From positions 385,806 to 449,805 of the forward strand of contig JH720316.1 of the NCBI GenBank assembly GCA_000231825.2: 64,000 nucleotides of DNA, in the 5' to 3' direction. Shown here one piece after another: positions 37,654 to 50,484 of this stretch (its first letter is position 1; every line of letters begins with the position of its first letter). Position numbers and translations under genes: made by a program. The DNA comes from Tetrahymena elliotti 4EA (Eukaryota; Ciliophora; Oligohymenophorea; Hymenostomatida; Tetrahymenidae). The notes beneath the pieces were generated by a model that was given only the letters and a program-made list of their open reading frames with translations, was not told the DNA's origin and did not search any database.

Positions 37654-40489
37654 TCATAAATTGGCAATATAATTAATTATAGGTTATGTGTTATCATCTT
37701 AAATGTCAAAGAAATATCTTTAATTTTCAATTCTTAATTAAGATTGCTATAGTTGATTTCCTTCAGACTTATTTTCATCTGAATAAAAGTTTCTGATTTA
37801 GTATTAATGAGCTTAGCATTACATACAGAATTATTTTTTTTTAATATTATTAAAATCATTATCTACTTTGTTAATATGAATTTTTGAAAGATTATGCTCA
37901 CAGTTATCAATAAATTCACTATATGTATTATCAATACTTTAGAAAATTATTATTTAATTTACAGATCCACATCTAATATTCAAAAATGGTTATTACAAAA
38001 TTAAATTCTTGTCAAAGATTTTTTTCCATAATTTTCCTTTTTCATTTCTTTGACTATTAAAAAAAAAATAAAGTTAATATTTAAATAAAAAAATATTTTC
38101 AAATAAATTAATCACTCAAAATTATCAATGACACAAAAAAAGAAAATAATCTAATTAATTAATAACTAGACTTCATTAAATTTTTACTTTTCTTGTTATT
38201 TCTCTTGAAAAAAATAAAGTATTTTTAAATATAAAATACGACTTTTTTCGTATAAAAAGTATTAAAACTCGAATATATTTTTTCTTAGAGATAGGTATTA
38301 ATAATTTTATTTTTTTTGTTTAAAAGTGATCTTATTTTGTTCTCTAAAAATAAGGGGTTAGTTAATAATTTTATTATTTTTTTGTTGAGTGTTCATCATA
38401 TTGAGTTCTTTATGAACATTTTATAAATTCCTTTGAATTATTTATTGAAATAAGAAAAGAAATTCAATAAAAATTAGAAGATAACTAGCAAGAATTTTTA
38501 GGAATTTTTGAAATTTCCAGATGTATGGGTTAAAATTACATGTTTCTTTAAAATTTAAAGAGGTATTGCTTGTAAAAAGATATTTTTGATAAAATGAATG
38601 TTGGCTTTTTATTCTTTTTTTATGAGGGGAAATAAAAGATAGATATTAATTTGAGAAATATTATTTATTTACCCAAGGTTTTGCTGACAGATGTAGAGAT
38701 TCTTATTTCTAACTTCTAGATAGGCAAAATTTCTGCTAAAGTGCTTGAGGTTGAGTTCTTCGATTTAGTTAAAATTAGTTATATTGTTATTATTTGGTTA
38801 ATAACGACTTAAGTTTTTGATTTCACCTTCTTGATGAGCTACTTCACAGTACAAATTATTTCCTTCTCTTTCAAAGAAGAATTGCAAGGTGTAATACAAA
38901 ATTTACTCTTCTTCAGAAAAATACATGGAAAGGACACTAATATGGATTAGGCTCTAAGAAATTAAGATTTCGTCACCTACTGCAAGCTTCTCATAAAATA
39001 TTTGATAGTATAAATCTTACAAGAGAGTTTTGAATGAGAGCTGAACAAAATTTTGTTAAGTATTACCTTTAGTAGTTAATTTGGATGTTTTGACTGAGAT
39101 AAAACCTAAATCTTCAAAAAGATTATTAGTAGCCAAATCGAAAGTTTTAACTAATTCTTAATTGATATTAAAGACATCTTTAGTAAAAATGTAAACCTTT
39201 GCTTTTTAAACTAAGGTATTAATTTTAGTTGTATCTTGTAGAAGTAATCCTAGATGTTATGTAGAATAGTGCTAAATACTTAAATTAATAAATGAATTCA
39301 TTTCTTTATTCTTTTCATCACAAAGATCTATTGTCTAAGAATTATGTTAAGATTTTATGATTGTTTCTTAATTAGTTTATCCAATAAGTTTTATCCCTAA
39401 AATATTTAAACATTTTATTAATAAATAAATATTCTTAAAAGATCTAACTTCCTTCCTTCCTTATTAGATAGAAAGAAGATTAATAATTTTACATTATCTA
39501 TAAATTTTACAGTCTATAGAGTTGACCATATCTTGGTCTTAGTTATTATCCTAATTTATCCTTTTTACAATCAATTTATGCTATTAAATTGTAATATTTA
39601 ATCCTGTTTAATCCACAAACTTGTTCAATCTTTCTAATATCTCATTTTCACCCCACCATGGATAAAATGTATAGTTACAATTAGAGATTAGTTAATTTTA
39701 ACTTTCTTAAAGGCCTTTGCTGTTTTGGTAAACTAATTTTTTAAAAATGGTGATTAACATTTATTTTCAAAAAAATATAAAATCAAAGGTCTGTCTGAGC
39801 AAATGAGTGAGAGAAGCTTAAACAAATTATTATTTAATTACAAGAGTTAAATTCTGTGAAAGTAGGATTATTTTGTAATTATTAAAATGCCTATTCATTT
39901 TGTAGGTAGTTTAGTATATTTGAAAGCCCTTTTATGCTTAAATTCAATTCATTAATTTATATGGTATTCAAACCTAAACACTCTAAGCAACAACAAAGTG
40001 TTTCAATATCCCACTATTCACAAAAATTCCATGGAAATTTTCTATATGTAAAATCTTCAATATAGTTGCTTTGAGCCATTTAAATATCACAAATTAATGA
40101 ATGGATAAGCTCTGCAGCTCTAAACCTAAAACTTAAACAAAAATAGCTTATTTAGAATTCCTCTACTTTTTCTACACTAAAAAAAACTATTATTTTGAAA
40201 TTTTATTCTTCAAAAAGCAAACCAAATAAATGATATTTCTAAATCTAAATGAAATAAAAAGCATTGATTGCACTCTCTTTATAACCAAAAATAAACAAAT
40301 ATTTATATGAATAGATAGAGAGGAATAAAGTAACAAACATTGCCATTCCTCAGCATTTATATCATTAAAGAAAGCTACTCTAATTTCAAAGTATTTTTTA
40401 TTTTTAATGCCTAAATATTTCGCTTGACATCATAGTCAATCACCACTATTACCTCTTGAGTTCTTAATTGTTCTTTGTGTTTCCAACAT
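37654..40489 (-). CDS. Hypothetical protein, six exons
   Basis: Predicted 629 residues from exons 40453-40489, 40339-40410, 39842-40276, 39511-39732, 38673-39396 and 37654-38053. Phases are consistent across all junctions, which supports the model, but I do not recognise the protein. It has ordered, aromatic-rich stretches such as NYIEDFTYRKFPWNFCEQWD and YTFYPWWGENEILERL, long regions of alternating hydrophobic residues, and a Cys-rich bit ETLCCCLECLG. There is no signal peptide or obvious membrane helix. The first intron is only 42 nt, is richer in G+C than other introns here, and could be coding apart from two TGA codons, so the N-terminus is uncertain. The 114-nt intron 39397-39510 is inferred from composition and could also be read through in frame. 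Confidence 0.6.
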
Positions 40490-43400
40490 AATGTCTGAAG
40501 AATCGTAAATGTAAACGTTAGATTAAAATAAAATTTAAAAAAAACAAAAAGTCCACAAATGAAAATATTCCTTTAAAAAGAATTTTTATATTCTGATTAT
40601 ATAAAAAAATATATATTATTGTTTATTTCCTTCTATTTTATGCTTTATGGTAAACCAATATCATCAATTTACTTTTTTTATTTTATTCAAATTAATTAAT
40701 CTTTTTTAAATACCTTATTCATTCCAATTACTAATCACTCTCATCTATCTATCAATCTATCTATCTCATTATTTAAAAATTTGTAGTTTTTTGTATTTGC
40801 ACAAGAAAGAATGAATAAAAAGTGATAAATTATAATAAATAAATTAAAAAATAATTTTAAATTTACAAAAGAATTTAAAAATACAAATTAATTTAAAATC
40901 TGTTAAAAAATCATTTACTTTAAAATATTTCAGGAAATAAAATATTTTTTCTTTTTTAAAGTATTTCTAAAAAAATAATAACAAAAAATAAGACTTAATA
41001 TAAATAGATAATATAGGATGAAGGAAACAATTTAATTAGCTAGGATAGATATGGAGAAATAATTCTAAAAACTTTATTTGTTTTGAGATCTTTTAAAAAT
41101 GAGAAAGTTAAATGAAGGTAAAGAATAGAAAAGATATTTAATTGTAAGAAAGATATCTACTTGGATAAAAAGGGGAAAATTTATTTATCTTGTTTCTTTG
41201 TATCCGTTAAGAGAGAGAGAGAGAAGATTTAAGAAAGATATTTTCAAAATTAAATTTGTAACTAAATGTAACATGTTATTTTTAACATAAAAATGTATTT
41301 TTGAAAATTGGAAACCAAAAATTTAATTATTTTTTCCATGCAAGGACAAAATTAGGAATTCGGATTAAGTTAAAAAGTATGCGATTTGTTAAAATAGGTA
41401 CAGTAACAAACAATATGGTTTTACTTTGTTTTTAGCTTCAATTAATTTAGAAAAAATCTAGAAAATAAATGAATAATTTAAAAACACTTTTTAGGGGCAA
41501 ATTTATAGCTTTCTAGCTATTTTATATTTAATTAATTTATAGTTTAGATTGGTTAACATGAAAATAAAATAAATCAAATTTAATACTTAAAATGAAGTAT
41601 TTTTACTTGGAATGTGATAGAAATTCATAAACAGATGACCGATACATTCTTGATTATTTATGATAAATTAATAGGTAGGTTACTGACATAAATTAAAGAA
41701 ATATTTCTTGTTTCATAAATCTATCAATCTAGAAACAATCATAATTAGTTACTTCTTTAAAAATTAAGTTTACTAAAATATTAATCAAGCTAGCACACAT
41801 ATTCATTCTTTTAATTAATTTCTTCTTTAATTTTTTTTAGATTATTGTTAATTTTGTCAATTTCTTTCTATTACAAAAATGTAAATTATTTCGTGCAGTG
41901 AATTTAATTACTTTAAAATGAAAAATCTAATCCACTTTATACTAACTCACCTATTTTTGTCTCTTTATCTGGGTTTCTACCTATCTATCTAAATATCTTT
42001 TTGCTTGTTTAATTAATTATTTCTTGATTTTTTTGTTTTTTTGTTTATTTTTTTAAGATGCTTATTTGTAGGTCTTAAAGCGAAATTGGGAAGTAGACTT
42101 AAAAGATACTAAAATAGATAAAAAATTAATGAAGTAATATATAAATTAGCTTGTTATATAATTAGCAGTTTTGAAGAAATAACTCTAAGACATCGATATG
42201 GTCATAGTATAACAATTAAATTGATTATAGTTACTTTTGCCTTTTGATGTATATGTTTAATTTTAGTCGTTTAGGTGGAAAAGATATACCATTAATTGAT
42301 AGCTTTGTATTTATTTTTTATTTGCCTAACTAACTCTACTTTTTACATATGAATGAATTAATTTAAATTACTCATTTTTTCACTGAAAAAACTTGCTTTT
42401 TAATTGAATAAAAGCTTTTTTTTAATAGAGAAAGGGGTAATAAGATACAATTCAAGATGTATATTTTCAAATTATGTGCTAAAATTAATTTCATAATTGC
42501 ACCAATAAAGACTGGCTTTGAAAGAAATCTATTAATCAAAATATTAATAATCTAGAAACACAATTTTATAAAAATTTGCTTTTTTAATTTTGTGAGATGT
42601 CTTTTTCTACCAAGATTTAAAAATTATAAAAATTTCATTCAATAAATCTAAATTTAAATCTAAATCAGCTCCACTTAAAATTCTCATGCATTTCTTAAGA
42701 TCTCACTCAGCATCTAATTCGAAAGTTTATTAACCAGATCGTTTTTTACCCCAAAAAGAACTTAGAAATATTTAACTGCTAAGAATGGAAAATATCTGGA
42801 AATTTAAATTCTTTTCAGATGATTGATTTATAATAATGATTGCTTCTTAAAATTTACAGGTAAATTAGAGAGAAACAGAAAGTCAAATATTAAACAAATA
42901 TCTCTGAATTTTATAATTTAATTATTTTAGATGGTTGTAATACACAAATTAATCAAAATATTCTTTTTTTTAGTAAATAAGTAAGTTAGTTAGTTAGTTA
43001 GAGGATTTAAAGATAGATTCATCTACTTGCTATATACTCTTTATAATATTTGAAAAGCACTTATTTGTTTGTTTGATTTATTAAAACTAAAATTTCATTA
43101 AAAATAATTTATTACGCAGATCAACATTTATTTTTTTGTTTGTTTTTTTTAAAGAGTGAGTGATGAGCATATGTGCGTATGTGTATAGATAGATATAATC
43201 CTCTACTTGATTAACTTTCTTAAGGGAACTAACTAAGTAACTCTCTTGTTTGTAAAAATTAAATAATTAATTAATATCTCAGGTATTATAAAAAATCAGC
43301 TTTTTAATCAAAAAATTAGTTTGTTTGTTAAGAATTTGTTTGACAGAAAGTAAAATCAAGATAAGCTCAGCTCTATCGATTGATTGATTAATTAATTAAT

Positions 43401-43511
43401 TAATTCGCTATCAATTCATAAGTAGGAGGAGTAGTAAAAAAGTTAACTAAAAAATAAGAAAGAAAGTAATAATAAATAATAAATCTAATAAAATTAGAAT
43501 TAAAAAGTCAA
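40490..43511. other. 3 kb intergenic region with simple repeats
   Basis: Divergent spacer between a minus-strand gene and the plus-strand kinase. It contains short tetranucleotide runs, (TCTA)n near 40743-40765, (GTTA)n near 42984-43002 and ATTGATTA-type repeats near 43377-43405 just upstream of the kinase. I see no exon-like sequence. Confidence 0.55.
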
Positions 43512-46500
43512 ATGATGAAACAAGATAGTTTCTACAATAATCAGCTGTATAATAGCAACCAAAAAATGCAAGGAAACTGGCCAGCTGTGAACAACAAGCA
43601 AGGCAGCAACGATAAAATCAAGAAAAAAAGCGAGAACATTTCGATAAACAATTTTTCATTGCTGAAAATGATTGGCGAAGGAGCTTATGCCAAAGTGTTT
43701 TTAGTCAGGAAACTTGATAATCAAAAAGTGTATGCTTTAAAAATCTTAAAGAAAAAAAAAATATAAGAATTAGGTTAATAGCATCGTGTCATTTTAGAGA
43801 AAGATATTCTTGCCAATATAGAGTCCCATCCATTTATTATTAAATTGCATTACTCTTTCTAGAATGAAACCAAGCTCTTCTTCGCACTTGACTTCTGTCC
43901 TGGTGGCGAACTCTTCAGCATTCTCAGCAGAAAGCACTAATTCGATGAGCCATAGTAATTCATTTCTTACATTTTTAAATTTTCTAATTTTCTCAGATTA
44001 AAAAATCTCCTGCTCACTTCCCTGAATCTCTTATACCCTCCTAAGGGCTCACTTAGTTAAGTAGTGCGCTGCAAGATGAACCCTTTCCTATATGCATTTG
44101 AAATGTGTAGTATAAAATCTAAAGAAATGGAAGAGTGAGTGGGAGGGAGATTATTTAACTAAAGATATTTGAAAAAAATAATTGATTTGTATGTGTTAAT
44201 TCCCATTCACAAAATAATATTTTTTCAATATAAATAAACAATAGATGTAGGTTTTACGCTGCTTAAATTGTTCTAGCAATTGAGCATTTACATAAACACA
44301 ATATCATTTATCGCGAGTAATTCTTAACATATATTTCATTCATATTATCATTTGATTCCAATATCCAGCCATCCTGTTAAATTCTTATTTATAAATTTTT
44401 ATTTCATTTTAATTCACATGTTAATCAAATCTTTCTTTCTTTCATTCATTCACTTGTCCCCACAAATAAATAATTCAAATTTTTTGAACTCGTTTTCATT
44501 ATAATTTTTCTGATAACTGTTCCTAACTTAACATGCCGAATTCTCCCAAAAAATAAACAAGTAATCAAGCAAGTTAAAAAGTAAGCTAGAAAGCAAACTA
44601 GCATGATAGCATTTTGATAGAATTTCAGCTTGTTAAAAAATAAATTTAAATTGCTCCTTGTACTCACTCCCCCAAAGAGTTATCTATTTCATTGGACTTT
44701 CTTATTTAATAGAATGTGTAAATAAGATATTTTAATTTAATAACAAACAAATAGTCTTAAGCCTGAAAATGTTATTCTTGACAAAGATGGTTATATTAGA
44801 ATTTCCGATTTTGGTCTTTCAAAGAACAATATTGAAGATTAAACAGCTTATTCTGTCTGCGGAACTCCAGAGTATTTGGCACCTGAAATTTTAAATAACT
44901 AAGGCCATGGAAAGCCAGTCGACTGGTGGGCTTTGGGTAATTCATTAATTAGTTTATTAATTAATTTCTTAATTTTATGCAAGAATATTCCCATTCGATC
45001 AAAATCAGCTTAAAGCCACTACAAGAGGGCTTGCTGCTTTTATATGTTTTAATTAGATAAGATAAGATAGGATTCATCAATTTGATTGAATGATCGATTG
45101 ATTTGATTTGATTTATGATTCTTTTGATGCGAAATATTAAATTTAGGAATTGGCTTAACTTCTTTCTAAATAGAATAGAGCAGGAAAATAATTTCACAGA
45201 TATTAGAAAGAGCAGCCTAGCCTAATCAAATTGCTTAAAGGAAAATTACTATTTTTTAGACATTTTTTTAAGAATTTAAGAATTAGCTTGAGAAAAAGTG
45301 AATATCATAGAGATCTAAATTGTTTAGTTTATTTGTTATTTAGTTTATTTTCTGGCTGGTAGGTACTTTTTCTTCTAGTAGATGATTTAATCCTCTCTCA
45401 TTGAAATTTCTGAATGTTTGTTTAATAATTTCCTAAAAACCAAAATATAACCATTAAATTCTTGACTAAAAAACAAATGAAATGAATGACCTATTCTACC
45501 TTAAATGATTTAAATATTGTAAGGTATTATTATGCCCTAGTAATTTAAATATTCGATTATTAAATCTAAGATTAGTTTAGAAAAATTTAATTATAATGAT
45601 GATGATGATGAGCCACTTCAAAAACAGAAATAGACAATAAAATATAAATCTAAAGGAATAATAAATTATTTGATTGATTGATTACAAAAATATTAATTGA
45701 TTGAAGTAAATATTTTTGGCAAGCAAAAGATATTAAATAGATTAATTGCTAAAAACCAATTTAATGCTTTTCAGATAAAAAAAGTAATTAATAATGGACT
45801 TAAATCCAGAATAGTTAGCTTACACTAAAAAGAATAGAATTTGATTAGAATTTCTCAGCTAAAAGTTCAATTTATTAATAAATAAATTAAAAGAGTGAAT
45901 GAATGATCAAATGTCTTTCTAAATAAATTAAATTAATTCGCATCAAATTAAATCAAAAATACGCATATCTTTTATCTGATCAAATTGTGATTAAATATTA
46001 TTTATAAGCAAACTGATTGGATGGATGGAGAATAAATTTACTGCAAAAATAATGAATATTCATTCATACATTTTCTTGTCTCTTACTTAAATTAATTATT
46101 TTATGTTTAAAATATAAAAGGTAATCTCATTTATGAAATGTTGACAGGTTTACCTCCATTCTATGTTGAGAATAATCGTGATGAAATGTTTAAAAAAATT
46201 AAATATTCAGAAATCACTATCCCTAACCATTTTAGCAAATCTTGCAAAGACTTGCTTACACGTCTCTTCTTAAAAAATCCTTACCAAAGACTTGGTGTTA
46301 ATGGAGCAGAAGAAATAAAAGATCACCCTTGGTTTATTGATGTAGATTGGGATGGAATGCTTTAAAAAAAATATAATGCCCCATTCGTCCCAATACTTAA
46401 AAACGAAACTGACGTGAGCAATTTTGATGATGTAATATATTAATTAATTTATTAATTAATAATTGTATTATAATTAATTAATAAAATATCAAAAGTATTT

Positions 46501-48253
46501 TGTGCATCAACCTTTGAACGAATCCTACTAAGATAATTAAATCTACCATGAATTTTCAAGTAAATTTTATTAATTTTTTAATTAATTTAACAAACATTCT
46601 TCAATTTTGAATTAAATTTACTCATTTATGGATAAAAATTAAAAAATTTCTTTTAAAACATAAATAGATTTCTCATTTGTGAATAGCTTAAAAGAATAAA
46701 ATTAAAATAAAATGGATATTGAGTGAGCGATTTGTTTGAAGAAGAAAAAGTTATTTGTCAAAAATTGTAAAGAAAACAATAACTTATTTCATATAAATCT
46801 ATTCATATCATCATTATCATAATCCCTTTATATAAATTATTGAGTATCTGAAGCTCTTATTTACACAAAATTAATTAATAATTTACCTAAAATGACTACT
46901 GCCTTTACTTAATTAACTACAAAACAACTCATTTGATTTTTGTTTGATGAGAAAACAAAATTACTCTTAAAAATAACAACAGAAGCATAATCTTTTTGAT
47001 ATTAACTCAGTAAAAGCTTTTATTTAGATCAGTTTAAGTAGATCAAGCAAAAAAAGAAATAATAATTTTAAGTGAATTCATTGTTAAAATAATATGTATT
47101 TTAGTATGAAGAAGAGAAACCTAAAATTCAAATAAATGGAATTCTTTTGTATCTTAAATATGATTCATAAATTAATTATGTGCAACTAAGTATAAATAGA
47201 AAAAGATAACAATATTCTTGTGAGTGATTTGATCTTGATAAATACTTAGTTACTTACTGTGCAGCATAATAATTACTCGAATAAACATCAAATTTTATCA
47301 GATAAAAGAATAAATTATTAATTTAATAATAATCATTATAAAATTCTCTAAGAATCTACTCTGACTTTGCTTGAAAAATAATGGAAATTAAAAATAACAA
47401 TAATAATAATAATAAATATATTTCAATTTAACATTGCCTGTATATTCAATAAATAACCTAATAATAAAAAATAGATAATCAATTTAAATAATGAAGTAAA
47501 ATATTTGTTTGTAGTCATATATTTCTTGTATCTCAATATTCCAATCACTATTTATCTTCTCTTCATTCAAATTTGTTTTACTTTTATTTTTTTTCTTCTA
47601 AAAATATTTACTTTCAATCGATTACATTCAAAAATAATTTCATAATAATATCAAAAGAGTCTTAAAATATATTTTAGCTAAATTTTCTGTGAGATAGAAT
47701 CAAGAGCTGAAAAATATTTAGATATTAAAGTATTCAAATAATTCTTGTATCTCAATATAACTCTCACTATTTACTTATCCTGTCTTCAGTCATTTTCTCA
47801 TTAATTCTACTTTCATTTTTAAAAATTTTTTATAATTTTCAAGAAAGTATCAATCTTGATACTAATGGTGATGGTCAATAAAACAGAGAAAAATCGATTA
47901 TGGAAAGTACTATGATAGGAAGTAGATAACATTCAAATGTTCATCTTATGAAGTTCTTAAAATATAATTCAATTTAATTTTGCTAATATTCAATCAATAA
48001 TAACCTAATTTAAAATAATTAAGTCAAATATTTGATTTCACTGTTTCTACAAATCAATATTTCAATCACAATTTATCTTCTATTCATTAATACAATTTTC
48101 ATTTATTAACTATTATAGAAGATAGATCAAAATAAAAACTTTTATATCTATTTTAATTTAAAATTGTAGGTTTAGTTTATTTAAACAAACATAATAATAA
48201 AAAAAACTAATGTATTTAGTATTTCAATGTTGCAAATCCCTCTAAAATTATGA
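43512..48253 (+). CDS. AGC-family Ser/Thr protein kinase
   Basis: Six exons: 43512-43954, 44245-44316, 44755-44936, 46121-46431, 46496-46559, 47844-48253 (493 residues if the last exon runs to its TGA). All kinase landmarks are present and intact: Gly loop GEGAYAKV (55-62), Lys77 in YALKIL, YRDLKPEN with catalytic Asp172, DFG at 190-192, CGTPEYLAPE, and PVDWWALG. The order and the DWWALGNLIYEML/DHPWF motifs place it in the AGC group (PKA/SGK/S6K-like). The activation-loop phosphosite position is Ser205, two before Cys. A C-terminal tail exon (NFDDYFVHQPLNES) follows, but no FxxF hydrophobic motif is obvious. The last exon after MKF reads like intron or repeat sequence, so the true C-terminus may differ. 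Introns 3 (1.2 kb) and 5 (1.3 kb) are long for this region. Confidence 0.85.
47422..47575. repeat. Diverged duplicated segment, copy A
   Basis: Matches 47968-48107 with small gaps, sharing TTCAATTTAA, ATAACCTAAT, AAATATTTG and CAATCAC-ATTTATCTTCT in order. It lies in the intron before the last kinase exon. Confidence 0.55.
47968..48107. repeat. Diverged duplicated segment, copy B
   Basis: Second copy of 47422-47575. It falls inside the predicted last kinase exon, which argues that this portion is non-coding. A third partial copy of the TTGTATCTCAATAT part lies at about 47742-47790. Confidence 0.55.
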
Positions 48254-48551
48254 CAAATATAATGCTATATTCTTAATTAATTTGGCTTAAATTTATTTTA
48301 TTTTTTTTATTTTCAACAAAATAATGAAATAAAAGTTAGAAAAAAATGAGGAAATAAATAATGAAAAAATAAAGAAAACAATAATGTATTATAAAAAATG
48401 TTAAGTATTCCTGAGAAATATCTTAAAAGTAATAAAAGATGTCTTATAAAAGTTTTTAAAATTAACTTACATAAATACTGCTATGTTGATAAGAAAATAT
48501 ATAAATATTAAAGAGTATTAAAAGAATAAATTAATTAGTTCAATAAAATGA
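48254..48551. other. Convergent spacer
   Basis: Shared 3' flank of the kinase and MORN genes. AT-rich, with nothing notable. Confidence 0.5.
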
Positions 48552-50484
48552 TCAATATTCATTAATTTCTGAGATTATTCTAATAAGATTTCCTGAGTTA
48601 AATTGAGCCTAATATTTTTTTTGTTTATTAAATTTAAAATACTAAGCATTATCATCATGCTTTAAATCTTTAACCCATGATCCATGGTAAGAATCACCAT
48701 TTAAATATAACATATCTGCAAAGCCATTCTTTTATCCAGCAGCAAAATAGCCTTTATACAAACCAACTTAGGAGTCATAGTAATGGCCGAATCCATCAAA
48801 TTTTCCATCAAGCCAAAATCCAGCATAATAAGACCCATCTTCAAATCTTTTTATCAAATAAACAAATCAATTAAAAAAAATGCTAAAATTCATATTTTAA
48901 TGATTACTTGTAAATACCTTCTCCTTGGATTGGAGATTAAATCGTAGTCTCATAGGAATACACTGGTAGCCTATCGTTAAATATAATTCTATTTAATTCT
49001 TCCATAGCTTATTTATGAACATCTACTGGCTTAATTTGCTTAGTTTTTTTCACTTTTTCTTCTTCAATAACAATTGGACGACTTTCATTAAAATAAAAAA
49101 ATTATAATTATTCAAAATAAATAATATCTTTATTACATTTCTTCTTCTTTAATCTTGCTTACAAAATATTCGTTCATGTTTAAATGGCTTATCTTTAATT
49201 ATTAATAGTTTTTGTTAAAATTAATTTTATTTATTCATAAATTGTTTAAAAATAAATATTCTAGTTGTTTGTTATCTTGCTTGCTTGTTGTTGCTGATAA
49301 ATTAATGATGAGTAATTTACATTTACATTTTCTCCGATTTACAAAATATCCCAAAAGAATTCTACGTTCATAACATTTCCTTGGTTATCTTTTCTGATAC
49401 CTTTTCCATGCTTTTTATCTTAGTCAAAAGGAATTTCATACCAAGCATCTTCAACAGCAGAGTAGAATTTAGATTTTTCAGATTGTCTAACTCCATAATA
49501 GAAATTGCCTTCATATTAATCTCCGTTAATATAATAATATCTACCAAATCCTTAGATTTTATCATTCTAGAATTTTCCGTTATAGAAATCTCCATTTTGT
49601 TTCAAGAGATAGCCATCTCCATGCATGTAATTTCTCCAGAAATATCCCATATAAATATCTCCATTAATCATTTCAAGTTAACCAATGCCTTCTAATACTG
49701 TTTCGTTCTTAATTTATTTAACTTGTCCCTTGTACATTCCTCTGTTTCTCTTTAAAAGAATAGCATTAGACAAATACTCAGGAGAGCTAATGTTAAAGTA
49801 TCTCTTTTATTCTTATTCCAACAAACTCAAGCCAATTTCTCTAGAAGTCATTTCCTTAAAATTATTAGATTATTCGTTATTCTAAAGCTTTGTTTTCTTC
49901 AAGTTTTCTTTTTCATTTGAGAATGAAGATTCTAAATCTTTTTCTTTTCCAATAAATGAATCGTACAGCTTATTGCTTGGTTTCTTCTAAGATAGTCTTT
50001 GATGTTCTTCAATTCTACTGCTGATTGAATTCAAATTATCACCACGAAAGTTTTAACTCTTTTATATTTAGCTATTGAATATGTTATTACTTGCTTAAGT
50101 ATTTTATTCAAATTTTTATTGCTATTATAATTATAATTAATTCAATTTTTAGATCTTAGACTAATTTTCTTAAAGGTAATCTTAGAAGTTCATTTATTAA
50201 CCACCATTGTTGCTATAGTAAATATCATTCTATTTACTTTTTATTATGTTATTTTACTATTGAATCTAAGAAAGAGGTTAAGGTGTAACATACTAATTTG
50301 ATTAATTAATTGCATCATAATTGCTTAAATTATGATTGCTTTGAGCAGCTAAACTCTTAGTTTAGTGATTAATTTGAACTATAGATGGTCTAAACTCATG
50401 GGATCCTTATTGTCTTGAATTAAATTCTTAAAGAATATCGCTGCTTGTTTTAATGTGATTATTCTAAGCTGGAGGATTGAGCAT
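48552..50484 (-). CDS. MORN-repeat protein (one fused gene or two abutting ORFs)
   Basis: Preferred model: exons 49327-50484, 49137-49153, 48908-49081, 48552-48846, 547 residues. The first ~270 residues are Gln/Asn-rich. Then come MORN units (GDIYMGYFWRNYMHGDGYL, GDFYNGKFQNDKIQGFGRY, DQYEGNFYYG), a linker, and a second MORN set after GEGIYKFEDG (SYYAGFWLDGKFDGFGHYY, GLYKGYFAAGQKNGFADM, DSYHGSWVKDLKHD). MORN repeats usually bind membranes or scaffold the cytoskeleton, and in ciliates many are basal-body or axonemal. Alternative: two genes. The first ORF reads on without splicing to TGA at 49174, and that TGA overlaps an ATG at 49177 that opens a second 169-residue ORF (exons 49137-49177, 48908-49081, 48552-48846). 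The AT-rich stretch 49180-49320 looks like intron, which favours fusion. Confidence 0.78.

Noticed and set aside
49381..49695. 104-residue plus-strand ORF
   Set aside because: It is antisense to the MORN-repeat exon. Its hydrophobic composition is the mirror of the MORN codons.
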